From NCBI GenBank assembly GCA_021202275.1, contig JAJQDI010000009.1, forward strand, positions 1 to 64,000: a stretch of 64,000 bases of DNA. Direction: 5' to 3'. The notes beneath the pieces were generated by a model. That model saw only the letters and a program-made list of their open reading frames with translations. It had not been told where the DNA came from and did no database searches. The position numbers and the translations under genes were made by a program. This document shows, in pieces, positions 45,716 through 55,400 of the stretch (positions within the stretch are counted from its first letter, which is position 1; each line of letters begins with the position of its first letter). Origin of the DNA: Bacteroides sp. GTDB lineage: Bacteria; Bacteroidota; Bacteroidia; Bacteroidales; Bacteroidaceae.

Positions 45716-45744
45716 TGGTGTATTTAACTATTTTATTAAATTTG
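45716..45744 (+). promoter_or_regulatory. Promoter of the three-gene secreted operon
   Basis: TTG (45716-45718), 18 nt, TAAATTTG (45737-45744); ATG at 45782. Confidence 0.7.
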
Positions 45745-45781
45745 TGTTTAGTTTTTATTAATTAATCTAAAATTCACGTGT

Positions 45782-46171
45782 ATGAAAAAGCTACTATTAC
45801 TTTTAGGTGTCTTATGTCTTTCCTTATCCATAAGTGCGCAACTAACTAAACCCGTTGATCCATTTCCTCAGTTTCCCAAGGACGGTGTTGCACTTTATTT
45901 TGTGGGAGATGTGGCTACTGCCACTTATACTTTGCCTGCTGGATATACAGATATCTGGCTGAGTGAGATTCAGAATTACATGTACCTCTCTGTAAAGGAT
46001 ATCAGAGGTAAAACCATATATTTAACAGCGTATAGACAGGCCTGGATTGATGCCGGTTCTCCGGACAAGCATCTTAATCAGAGCGTTTTTGATACTCAAG
46101 GAAGGCAACATACCTTTACTATATACTTCGTAGACGCTCAGGAGGTTGTTACACGAGAACCTGATTTATAA
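45782..46171 (+). CDS. Small secreted protein 1 (unknown family)
   Basis: 129 residues. Signal peptide MKKLLLLLGVLCLSLSISA, then mature DGVALYFVGDVATATYTLPA, GYTDIWLSEI and FDTQGRQHTFTIYFVDA. It is a paralogue of the next gene by the pattern YF-x-G-x-ATxxxPxGY and the ending VFxxxGxxxxFxxxF. Predominantly beta. The function is unknown; no Cys in the mature part. Confidence 0.6.
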   Translation: MKKLLLLLGVLCLSLSISAQLTKPVDPFPQFPKDGVALYFVGDVATATYTLPAGYTDIWLSEIQNYMYLSVKDIRGKTIYLTAYRQAWIDAGSPDKHLNQSVFDTQGRQHTFTIYFVDAQEVVTREPDL

Positions 46172-46194
46172 TTAACCTTTTATTTATTAGAGTT

Positions 46195-46530
46195 ATGAAA
46201 AAGAAATCGTTATTATTCATTTTCTTAGTGAGTTTTTTGTGTTGTTTTCATACAGTTGCAACTTCTGCACAGGATGCTGCCTTGCTTGATCCGGTACCGG
46301 ATGTCTATTTTAGATGGGAAGGTAATGTGGGAATCGCAACCTTAATTATTCCTGAAGGATATCCACAGGTAGTGGCTCTGGACCTGATCCCAGGTATGGA
46401 AGGGACGATAAGTGGTAGAATAATTAATTACACCATGGATAAAGCAGAATGGGACGGAAAAGCCAGAGTCGGAGGTTCTGTGTTTTTTGCCGATGGCTCC
46501 TGGGCTGCTTTTGACTATGTTTTTCAGTAA
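46195..46530 (+). CDS. Small secreted protein 2 (paralogue of protein 1)
   Basis: 111 residues. Signal MKKKSLLFIFLVSFLCCFHT..., mature part VYFRWEGNVGIATLIIPEGY with a later IINYTMDKAEWDGKARVGGS and VFFADGSWAAFDYVF. Same beta layout as the preceding gene. 23 nt separate it from the first gene. Confidence 0.6.
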   Translation: MKKKSLLFIFLVSFLCCFHTVATSAQDAALLDPVPDVYFRWEGNVGIATLIIPEGYPQVVALDLIPGMEGTISGRIINYTMDKAEWDGKARVGGSVFFADGSWAAFDYVFQ

Positions 46531-46560
46531 TTATAATTTCTAATTCAACAATTCACACTT

Positions 46561-46983
46561 ATGAAACGTACAAAAAACTTTTTATTATTAGTGGGTCTTT
46601 TTTGTTTCATTGCTTATCTCCCTGCCAATACAGTTAATAAACAAAGCTCTGCTGAACTTGACTACCAAGTGGAAGTGGAAGGAGCAGACGCAATTAACTG
46701 TGGAATAACGGTAATTTTCCGTGAGGAAATGAGAGGCTACTTAAAAATATTAGTAGTCAGTCAGTATCCTGTCAGAACTTTGGTTGGAGTGAATATCAAA
46801 TTCAGACATGGACGAGATCATACTATTACTGAGAATTTTACTATTTATTTGACCAGAGGTCAACAAGAAGCATCTACAACTTATAATATAGATATGTACT
46901 ATTCTTATGAAGTTGTGGATGTCAAGTGTGACGCTGAGGGAGATGGTTACTATAATTACTATATATGGGAGATACAGGAGTGA
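46561..46983 (+). CDS. Small secreted protein 3 (Cys-containing)
   Basis: 140 residues. Signal MKRTKNFLLLVGLFCFIAYL, then LDYQVEVEGADAINCGITVI and a C-terminal VVDVKCDAEGDGYYNYYIWE. The two Cys may form a disulfide. It does not clearly resemble genes 1 and 2. Third gene of the operon; the hairpin at 46999-47044 ends the transcript. Function unknown. Confidence 0.55.
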   Translation: MKRTKNFLLLVGLFCFIAYLPANTVNKQSSAELDYQVEVEGADAINCGITVIFREEMRGYLKILVVSQYPVRTLVGVNIKFRHGRDHTITENFTIYLTRGQQEASTTYNIDMYYSYEVVDVKCDAEGDGYYNYYIWEIQE

Positions 46984-46998
46984 TGATTATAAAATAGA

Positions 46999-47048
46999 TA
47001 ATTATGGGGCATGGAAAAGTGTGTCCCATAATTACTTTTAAATAATTA
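46999..47048 (+). terminator. Terminator of the secreted-protein operon
   Basis: TAATTATGGG (46999-47008) pairs with CCCATAATTA (47035-47044), followed by CTTTTA. Confidence 0.65.
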
Positions 47049-47504
47049 TCCCGGCAGACTTTCACAAGCCAGCCGGGGAATAGAGAATAATTTATGAATA
47101 AACTCTAATGGGATACAGCATCCTACCGGAATTGCTTTTGCGGATTCGATAGATGCACGAATCTCTTTCTTTTTATAAGTGTCGTCTTTTTCCTGAGCTT
47201 GTTTGTAATATTCCTCCTCTTTACTTTTTAAGAAGTGAGTAATGATCATCATAGCCCGATCCACATGGAACGTTTGAACAACAAAATCCTGAGTACTCTC
47301 AGCCTCATCGAATGTAATCCTGGCTTCAATCTAATAAAACTTCTTTTCCTCAGGCTTGGATTTCTCCTCTTCATCCTCACAGACCTTTTTGTCGACATAC
47401 TCTTCAAACGGTATCTCTCCTTTTAAGTAGGCTGTATCTACATCAAACGTCTGACCTTTTAGATTATCAGTAAGGATAATACAGGAGTCAAACTCTTTGG
47501 CCAT
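47046..47504 (-). pseudogene. Hypothetical protein with an in-frame nonsense codon
   Basis: ATG at 47504 (MAKEFDSCIILTDNLKGQTF). TAG at 47331-47333 after KPEEKKFY, then the same frame continues IEARITFDEAESTQDFVVQT and VDRAMMIITHFLKSKEEEYY to a stop at 47046. No family recognised. Because the second part reads on in frame with similar composition, a single nonsense mutation is the simplest reading. It overlaps a small plus-strand frame at 47544 only in its 5' flank. Confidence 0.55.
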
Positions 47505-47543
47505 GGTTATGGTAAAGCCGGATTGATAGTTGAGCTCGATGTT

Positions 47544-47705
47544 ATGAAAGGTATTTCTAAAATTTTGGCATATGCACAAAAAGCAGGAATTAAATTTTTA
47601 TAGTTAGTAGCTGCGGGGTTCTGCCAATCATTAGGTGAAGAAACGGGCAGGGGAACAATAGGTAAAATCGGAGAAGTAGTAGGAAATCTCTTTTTTAAGC
47701 ATTGA
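47544..47705 (+). pseudogene. Short frame with an internal TAG
   Basis: MKGISKILAYAQKAGIKFL, TAG at 47601-47603, then LVAAGFCQSLGEETGRGTIG and KIGEVVGNLFFKH to 47703. The Gly/Ile/Ala pattern looks coding, but it has no recognised family and starts on the other strand's upstream flank. Low confidence. Confidence 0.3.
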
Positions 47706-47930
47706 TATGTTGGGGCTACTGGATGTATCTTTCTCCAGTTTAATCATTTAAACCTTTTGATATTTATTCTTCCTTCATAAGAATTCTTTTCTGTAAGTAT
47801 AAAATATGTGGGTATTATTTTTATAATAAATAAAGTAATACCCATTTTGTTTTTGAAACATATTTTCTTTAATTTGTTATTTAGTTAACTTAAACAATGT
47901 AATAATTGATCTATACAGGAAGCATACGCA

Positions 47931-48283
47931 ATGGCAAAAATAACAATAGAAGTTCATACCTTTTCTCTAAGAAAAAGAAGAAAAACAGAAAATATAGATT
48001 TTGGAGCAGACCCGAATCTTTTTAAGATATTTTCAAGTTATGAAGAAGGCATAATTAGTTTTATAGACAATTCTCTTACAAAAAATATACCTCATTTACA
48101 AAGAACTATAAGTATTCCAGAAATGTCGACAGATATATTTAGAAATGAGAGCTACTTGTTAAAGTAGATAAGCAGAATAGATGCATATATAGAGTAATTG
48201 AAACAGGTCTATATGGTAAAGCATATTATATAAGTGATAAAGATGATCCCAAGAATATTCTATATAAAATGGATACTTGTTAG
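47931..48283 (+). pseudogene. Hypothetical protein, frameshifted at its C-terminal third
   Basis: The frame from 47931 starts MAKITIEVHTFSLRKRRKTE and stops after RNESYLLK (48167). If TTAAAGTAG at 48160-48168 had one more A, it would read LLKVDKQNRCIYRVIETGLY and GKAYYISDKDDPKNILYKMD to a TAG at 48283. The tail looks coding (GLYGKAYYI). No family was recognised with confidence. Confidence 0.5.
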
Positions 48284-48450
48284 CTGATCATACAGAAGAG
48301 CAATAATTTGCAATAGAAGTGAATTTTATAAATAAAAGATGATCACTAATTACTATAAAATAATCAGATCCTGATTACCCTAATAGGCTAAACAGGATGG
48401 TTGAATACTTAAAAGTGAAGTGCTGCTAAAAACATATTCTTCCTAGACAA

Positions 48451-48597
48451 CTATTTACCTATTAATATATTAAGTTCTTCACATTCATTCTCAAAAAACC
48501 ACAAAGGCAGATTTATAATCTCTCGTAAGACTCTACCTTCACCAGGAAGAATCAAATAAAATTATCTTGATCGATTTTGCTTATCCAGTCTTCCTAA
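48451..48597 (-). pseudogene. Remnant of a minus-strand protein
   Basis: EDWISKIDQDNFI, then after one base ILPGEGRVLREIINLPLWFF and ENECEELNILIGK before a TAG at 48451. No start codon and no family recognised. Probably part of the same decayed island. Confidence 0.4.
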
Positions 48598-48606
48598 AAA
48601 GAGAAT

Positions 48607-48647
48607 AACATAAAACAGCCTCCAAATTGTGGAGGCTGTTTTATGTT
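48607..48647. terminator. Bidirectional terminator with a 17-bp stem
   Basis: AACATAAAACAGCCTCC pairs exactly with GGAGGCTGTTTTATGTT, loop AAATTGT. Confidence 0.85.
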
Positions 48648-48684
48648 AAAAAATCCACTTTATCAAGAATAAGTCCTTAAATGC

Positions 48685-48715
48685 TTGCCAAATATACAAA
48701 TGTTTATTACATTTG
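48685..48715 (+). promoter_or_regulatory. Promoter for 48749
   Basis: TTG (48685-48687), 20 nt, TACATTTG (48708-48715). Confidence 0.75.
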
Positions 48716-48748
48716 TTTATCAAAAGAGAGCAAACAAATAAAAGTATA

Positions 48749-48937
48749 ATGAATGAAGAGATCAAAAAATTGCTTGCTGACATCGCAGTAAAAAAGATGT
48801 TCGCAAAAAACGCTCTGAAAAGTTACAGCCAAATGATGAAGATCACAGGGTTAAATTACGACAAAGAAATAAATACCTTACTTGACCAAATCAAAAAGCT
48901 GGAGGAGTGGGAAACAAAACTAAAAGGAAACAAGTAA
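48749..48937 (+). CDS. Small helical protein upstream of DUF5053
   Basis: 62 residues from ATG 48749 (MNEEIKKLLADIAVKKMFAK; a TTG-start extension upstream is unlikely because of the promoter). Entirely helical, ending EEWETKLKGNK, probably two helices in a hairpin. Not recognised. The hairpin at 48944 follows, then the DUF5053 gene, so the two may be co-regulated. Confidence 0.6.
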   Translation: MNEEIKKLLADIAVKKMFAKNALKSYSQMMKITGLNYDKEINTLLDQIKKLEEWETKLKGNK

Positions 48938-48943
48938 AAAACA

Positions 48944-48963
48944 GCCCTCTTTTTTAGAAGGGC
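48944..48963 (+). terminator. Weak hairpin between 48749 and DUF5053
   Basis: GCCCTC ... AAGGGC around TTTTTTAGA, a short stem. Confidence 0.4.
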
Positions 48964-48978
48964 ACAAACTTTCTTCTT

Positions 48979-49386
48979 ATGAAATTAGAAAAAAAGTTGA
49001 ATGAGATAAAGAAATATATAGGAATTGATCCGGAAAAATTCGGAGAGGAAATAACGTCCTTACGAAAAATGTTTGATAGTCCTGACGATATACAGATCAT
49101 TGATCAGTTTATCCGTAGTGGTATGGAAGAATTAACTACCGATCTAATAGAATTCAATAAAGAAGTTTCGGTACGTTCTCAATTGGCAGAAATATCAAAG
49201 ATTGTGTCCTTTGCTTATATTGCCGAACACTATTTTAATAAAACCCGTGCCTGGCTCCATCAAAGAATAACCGGCCAAATTGTAAACGGGAAACCAGCAA
49301 AGTTTACCCAAGAAGAGATCGAAAAACTTAACTTTGCCTTGCAGGATATAAGTAAGAAAATAGGCTCAACATTCATTACACAATGA
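48979..49386 (+). CDS. DUF5053 family protein
   Basis: 135 residues. The helical core SQLAEISKIVSFAYIAEHYF, NKTRAWLHQRITGQIVNGKP and FTQEEIEKLNFALQDISKKI matches DUF5053, with the W-L-HQRI-G-NGKPA pattern. The family is common in Bacteroidales accessory and prophage regions; its function is unknown, but HQR...NGKPxxF resembles a DNA-binding recognition region with Zn-free HTH. It ends with the terminator at 49405-49434. Confidence 0.85.
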   Translation: MKLEKKLNEIKKYIGIDPEKFGEEITSLRKMFDSPDDIQIIDQFIRSGMEELTTDLIEFNKEVSVRSQLAEISKIVSFAYIAEHYFNKTRAWLHQRITGQIVNGKPAKFTQEEIEKLNFALQDISKKIGSTFITQ

Positions 49387-49404
49387 ATTGTTTCTTTTGA
49401 CAAC

Positions 49405-49434
49405 AAAGCCCTGTATTGAGCCGTACAGGGCTTT
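49405..49434 (+). terminator. Terminator after DUF5053
   Basis: AAAGCCCTGTA pairs with TACAGGGCTTT, loop TTGAGCCG; T-rich foot. From 49435 to 50063 there is A/T-rich sequence with no supported gene, promoter or repeat. Confidence 0.85.
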
Positions 49435-50063
49435 ATATAAAAACATAAAACCGTCACTAATTTTATTACCATTTTTTTGTAACCCATTGATTAGACTAAA
49501 ATAAAATAGTCCCGTCCGACTTATATAGAAGGACTTATTGTAATAATGTCCTCCACTATTAAAAAAGATACCTAAGTTTTGGTAATAGGTCGATTATACA
49601 ATAATTAAATATTCCTTCCTAAATGACCATTACCTAATCATTAATATTGATTATAATCCAATTATACATTAAATCAAGGATTGCAAATTTATCGCTTAGG
49701 AATCATATCTACTCTTATTTAGTCCTATCTCTAAACTCTGTTACATCATAGATGCATAGGGCAGAATAGCCATATAGTCTATGCAAATGAAAAGTTTATA
49801 ACACACAAGCAGAATGTGATAAGATAATTATTCAGTCCGAAGCAGACATAAATGCTTGTAATTGTAAAGGCCGAAAATAAAATTGTGAAGAAAGCAGACG
49901 GGGTAGTGCCTTAAAAATTGATCTGTCTAAGATACTGTAAAAACAGAATGACCTTTTACAGCAACAAATAGCATGTTGTACAAACGTTGTGCAAGCACAT
50001 ACAAACAAAAACCGCAAATAATTGTAAATCAATTATTTGCGGCCACTCATGATTTGCCTTTTG

Positions 50064-50137
<74 letters not shown>

Positions 50138-50222
50138 AGCCTTATTTGCGGTTGCAAAGGTAACCGCTTTTTATGAAATATCAAAAGAAAAAAGTCATTT
50201 TTTTACATCCCCTCTCCTGCCG

Positions 50223-51677
50223 CTACAACCCCAGAGGGATACCCAGCAGATACCAACCTATAAACAACAGGCTCCATACCAGCAAGATAATCAAAGAATA
50301 TTTCCAGGTATATCTCAACAAAGTACCATAGGTAGATTCCTTGTCATACTGCTGCATACAGGTAAGCACCAGAGGTACATAAAAGAGAAACGGGGTCACC
50401 GCGTTGGTGGCGCTGTCTCCTATCCGGAAAGCGCACTGCACCACTTCCGGAGCCACTCCCACACGTCCCAAAACCGGGATAAATATAAACGCCATAAAGG
50501 CCCATTTGGTTGAGGCGGAAGGGATGATCAGGTTGATGATGGCCGTAAACAGGATGAAAAGGATGAGAATGCCGATGGCAGGCAGCTCGGCCGCGCTCAG
50601 CAGATCGGCCCCTACGATAGAGAGACACTGATCCAGTTGGGTATACTCCAGGCAGGCAAACAACTGCGCGGCAAAAAACGCAATCACAAAATAAACGCCC
50701 AGCATTTTCATGGGTTGTGCCAGCCCCTCCACCACATCGCTGTCCGAACGGTATCTACCGGAACTGAATCCATAGGCCGTTCCCATGAGCCCTACACCCA
50801 GAGAAAGCAGAAAAAGGATACCTACCAGAAAAGGAGAACGTACCAGTCCACCATTCACCCCGCGCAAGATGCCCCACGAAGAGAAGGTCGACAAAAAAAT
50901 AAGTAGCAGATAGCCCAGACCTACTACCACAGCCAGCAGCAAAGCCCTCCGCTCTTTGCGGGTGAGCTTGCGGTATCCCTCAAACTTCACCTCTCCCTGG
51001 TAGGCTCCCAGGGCAGGCAGCAGGCTCCGGCGGGTGATGAGATAGATGATCCCCAGCAGAAGAAAGGTAGAAACCGCCATGAAATAATAGTTGGAGAGCG
51101 GTCCATAGCTACTCATATCCATTCCGCTGATGTAAGCCGCCTCCTGCGTGATGCCGGACAACAAGGGGTCTAAGGTTCCGATAAACACATTGGCGCTGTA
51201 GCCACAGGCCACCGACACATAGGCCGTGACGATACCTGCTACCGGATGCAAACCGGCCGCGTGGAACAACGTAGCGGCGATAGAGAGCATGATCACATAC
51301 CCGGCATCTCCCACCACGTTAGAGACAAGCCCCAGTAGGATCACCGAAACAATCACCGCATCCTTCCGGAAGGGTGCTCCACTCTTTCTGCGGATAAAAG
51401 CTGCGGTGAGCCCGGAATGCTCGGCCAGGCCAAAGCCGAACATGGCGACAATCACCATGCCCACCGGAGCAAATCCGGTAAAATTCGTAATGACATGTTT
51501 CAGCCACCAGCGTATACCCTCCGGACTCAATAGATTCTGTACACGGATCTCCTCACCGGTCTGCGGATGCACTACCTGCAAACCATAGACATCACAGATC
51601 CATGACAGAAAGACCACTACTCCCGTCAGCAACAGGAACATAGTAGCCGGATGAGGCATATGCCATTTACTCTTCAT
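50223..51677 (-). CDS. AbgT-family transporter
   Basis: 484 residues with about 11-13 membrane segments. The characteristic AbgT motifs are present: FAPVGMVIVAMFGFGLAEHS, LGLVSNVVGDAGYVIMLSIA, CGYSANVFIGTLDPLLSGIT and the C-terminal LIIPSASTKWAFMAFIFIPV, GDSATNAVTPFLFYVPLVLT. The family moves p-aminobenzoyl-glutamate or acts as an antimetabolite efflux pump. Its start overlaps the end of the response-regulator gene by 11 nt, so it is translated in the same operon and may be controlled by the two-component system (inference). Confidence 0.9.
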   Translation of the reverse strand: MKSKWHMPHPATMFLLLTGVVVFLSWICDVYGLQVVHPQTGEEIRVQNLLSPEGIRWWLKHVITNFTGFAPVGMVIVAMFGFGLAEHSGLTAAFIRRKSGAPFRKDAVIVSVILLGLVSNVVGDAGYVIMLSIAATLFHAAGLHPVAGIVTAYVSVACGYSANVFIGTLDPLLSGITQEAAYISGMDMSSYGPLSNYYFMAVSTFLLLGIIYLITRRSLLPALGAYQGEVKFEGYRKLTRKERRALLLAVVVGLGYLLLIFLSTFSSWGILRGVNGGLVRSPFLVGILFLLSLGVGLMGTAYGFSSGRYRSDSDVVEGLAQPMKMLGVYFVIAFFAAQLFACLEYTQLDQCLSIVGADLLSAAELPAIGILILFILFTAIINLIIPSASTKWAFMAFIFIPVLGRVGVAPEVVQCAFRIGDSATNAVTPFLFYVPLVLTCMQQYDKESTYGTLLRYTWKYSLIILLVWSLLFIGWYLLGIPLGL

Positions 51678-52410
51678 CGGCTTCCAGGTTATCCAGATCG
51701 ATCACACGCAACTCCAGTGCTCTGACCACCAGACGGGTGGCGTTGACCCCTACCCGTTCTCCCTGAGGGAACAAGCGGTTGATCAGGTCGTTCTGTCTTT
51801 TCTCCAGAGACTTCACGCCAAAGGGCATCCCTTTCAGATTGGCGATCATGTCTTTGGTATACCCCAATGCCAGGTGCCGGAGAAATCGCTCGTCGTACTC
51901 ATCGATATCGTAGTTGATCACAGCCTCCTGACGTTTGGCATCGTTCTCTACCGATCTTTTGAAACGCTCCACGATCTTCTCCAGGATGGGATAGTTGAAC
52001 ACCAGTTCTTTCCCTTCCATCAGCGCTTCCACATCGGTTTTGGTAAGGAGTTCCCCGGTCTTCAGGATGATACCATCCGCACCTGCGTCGAGCACGTCTA
52101 CCCACAGTTTCTCGTTGAGGATCTCTCCGGTAAAGATGAGCACTTTCACCTCTTTGTACCGCCGGCAGATGTTGCGGCAGATATCTACCCCAATGGTGGT
52201 AGAACCTCCCAGCCCCAGATCCAGCAGTACCATATCAGGCACCTCTTTCTCGATCAGTGGCCAGAATTCTTTCTCGGTCATGGCCGTACCGATGATCTCC
52301 ACGTTGGGGATCTCGTGGCGGAATATCTCTTCCGTTCCTTTCAGTTCTAGTTTTACATCCTCTACAATGATCACTCTGAACTTCTTATTTTCTTGATTCT
52401 CTTCTATCAT
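51667..52410 (-). CDS. Response regulator
   Basis: 247 residues. Receiver domain: acidic pair VIIVEDVKLE, phospho-acceptor Asp in MVLLDLGLGG near 67, Thr/Ser at LIFTGE and Lys in IILKTGE. The C-terminal part (150-247) has a helical region with LRHLALGYTKDMIANLKGMP and SLEKRQNDLINRLFPQG, resembling the LuxR-type HTH at loose match. It is 66 nt after the big sensor kinase and overlaps the AbgT start, making an HK-RR-transporter operon. Confidence 0.88.
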   Translation of the reverse strand: MIEENQENKKFRVIIVEDVKLELKGTEEIFRHEIPNVEIIGTAMTEKEFWPLIEKEVPDMVLLDLGLGGSTTIGVDICRNICRRYKEVKVLIFTGEILNEKLWVDVLDAGADGIILKTGELLTKTDVEALMEGKELVFNYPILEKIVERFKRSVENDAKRQEAVINYDIDEYDERFLRHLALGYTKDMIANLKGMPFGVKSLEKRQNDLINRLFPQGERVGVNATRLVVRALELRVIDLDNLEADEE

Positions 52411-52476
52411 ATAACGCGTGTTTTTTTAATATTTATTTTTCATTTCAAATCGTACATCGTACATCTGTAAATCCCT

Positions 52477-55400
52477 TTATCTTTTCGGAATCGTAAAATA
52501 CACACTATATCCTCCTTCCGGAGCAGGCTCCGCGTTGATGCGGCATCCTCTCCGTCCGGCAAACTCATCGTGATCCCGGATGATCTGTTTGCAGACCAGA
52601 TATTCGGTTCCCTGCAGTTCTCCCTTCTCTCCCTGGGTCATACGCGCCAGTTCCGGATAGAAAAGCTGGTTCAGTTCTTCTACCGATCTTTCACGTCGCG
52701 TATCCACAAAATCGAAACGGATGTACTCTCCGTCTGCGCGGGATCTCAGGATCAGTTCTCCTCCCTGCAGATCGCTCAACGCCTCATCGATCAGATTTTC
52801 CAGAAGAAAACGCAGCAGGATCACATCTCCCACCACCCGTTCGTTTCCCGGGGGCACACAGGTCAGATGGATCCGCTCTTTCCGGTGGCGCACGGCTCTC
52901 TTCAGGTAGCGCTGAACATAGGCAAACAGATCTTCCACCGCCACCACACTCCTGCGGAAAGTCACCTCTTCCAACTGCCGCGAAGCACAGGAACTGAGTA
53001 TCAGAAAGATGCCTTTGTAATACTCGATCAGTTCGGCGATCGTATCGATATGCTCCATTTCCTCTTTTTCCGTAGAGCCTCCCGCGTTGAGCTTCCGGAT
53101 GATCTGTTTGATCTTGTTCGGGTAATAGATAGTCTCGTGCTTGATGGTAGACAGGCAATTGTCGAGCACCATGTTCTGCACATGCAGCAAACTATCTTCC
53201 CAGGAAGCGCGTCTGACCTCATCCTGCGCAGAGTCTATATCCCGGTATTTGGTAGCGATCTTTATCACCGCGTTGAAGATCACCACTGCCACATAGCGCG
53301 CGATCAGTTCCACATACAACGGGTCGGTATCTTGTCCGGGATCCAGTATCCGCTCCAAGTACAACACCCCCACACAACGGTGACTGCCTCCCGTATCGAT
53401 CAATAGCGGCAAAGCCTGCCGGTTCTTCTCAGATACCACCTGCTCCTCATCGAAACACTTCTGGATGAGATCCGGCATTTCTACGGCAGGCGGATCAGAA
53501 GCATACTCCAGCTTTCCGGTGTTCTCGTTATAGACCGCGATGCCCCAAAGCCGGATATTGAGCAGTTCGTTCACCTCCTCAAACGCTTCCGTAACAATGT
53601 GGCGGGGTATCTCTTTCAATACCTCCTCTTCCCGTTGCAGCGCGTCTTCCGTGTCGTCTGTCCGTACGAGAGAAGCGGTGAAGACCTGCTGATTGATCTC
53701 CAACACCTGTTCCAGGTGAAAGCGATTGATAAACCTCTTGCGGATATAAAGCACATAATAGCCAGACAAAGAGGCAATGAACAACACTACACACAGCAGG
53801 ATACCTACCATCTTGTTGGTCGTAGACCGTTCCAGTTCCAGGCAATAGGCCTCTATGGAATTGTCTTCTCCCAGGAGTTTATACAGGGTGGTGTAAGCTA
53901 CGTTGTTGTATGTATACGCGTCCCAGTCTTTCAGGGCCAGGAAAGCCACTGCGGCTTCGTTGCGTATGTCTAAGATCACGTGGAAATCCGAATCGAAAAG
54001 TTGTTCCCACCATTCCAGCTCCGCCGCTACCCCTTCGCCACGCAGGGTTATCAGCCGGTCGGGAATATCGCAATAGGTGAGGTAGTGAATATTGAGCTGA
54101 TGGATGGCCGAGTCTACATAATGCACTGCCATCTCATACTCCTCGATCACGTTGCAGTAATAGGCCGTATCCGCGTATCGCGATGCCCGGTTGAGCAACT
54201 CTTCGTAATAGTCTTCCGAATAAACATCCGCGAAGATGATCTCAGTTGTCTGATGCCCGCTCTTTTCCCGCGGAGAGATGCCACAGGAGCTCAATGCCCA
54301 GGGCAGCACCATCATCAGCAACACCCCTAAGAACTTCCGCACGCCGGAAGGCAGGCGGAAATAGAAGCGGCTTCCCCGGCCCGGCCGGCTCTCTATATCA
54401 AACGTACATACCTGGAAGATCTTATTGGTCTTTCTGTACTTCTCTATGATTCCTTTGCAGTTCATCAGACCGAATCCGCTGCCTTTGTTCCTGAGCAGTT
54501 CTTCCCGGTGCTCCGTATCGCTCATCCCTATCTCCTTCGAATCGTAGACCTTTTCTCCGAGGATCTTCTCTATATCCTCCCGCGAAAGCCCCCTGCCGTT
54601 GTCTGCTACGGAGATCTCTACATACTCCTCCGTCACGTCGGCATATACCCGCACCGTGCCCCCCGGGGGGGTATATTTGCGCGCGTTTTCCGTGAGCGTA
54701 TTGATCATAAAAAGAGTAAGCGCTTTGTCGGCTTTCACCACCGCATCTGTAGGTACTACCTCAAAGTGCTGCTGCTTCATCTCAAACGTACGCCTGCCTT
54801 TGGATACCAGCTGGAACAGATCATTCAGCTCAAAATTCTCGATATTCAGGCTCAGCGTACCCTGTTTCATTTTGATCCACAAAGCCAGGATATCGTTGTA
54901 CTCATTGATGGTGGTCACCAGCTCTTCGATATAGCGGAACTTCTCTTTCCGGATCTCCGGGTCTTGCGTAAATCCTTTCTCCTTCAACTTACGCACCTCG
55001 TTGATGATGCGGTCCATATAGGGATTTATCCCGTTGACAATGGCCATACAGGCCTTCTTCACCACGTTCTGACGCTTATTCGTGGCAATATGCTGCTCAA
55101 AGACATAGCGTTGCTTATCGAGCTGCTCACGCTCTTCGCCCAGCGAGATGATCTTGATGCCGTTGTCTATCGCCCAGGCGATATACGGAGTGATCACCTG
55201 GATCAGTGTCATCTCCTCCTTCGTGAGTTTGTAACGGGTATATAGTTTCACTCTTCCCACCGGACGCTCTTTGTCGGGGATAGTCAACAGAAAGTCACTT
55301 TCCGCTCCACCCTTAGGCAAAGCGACTTGTTCATCTCTCTCGTCTCCTGAATCATCTTCCGCTCTCTCCCGGTCACAAACAAACTCTCCGGTCTCTTCGT

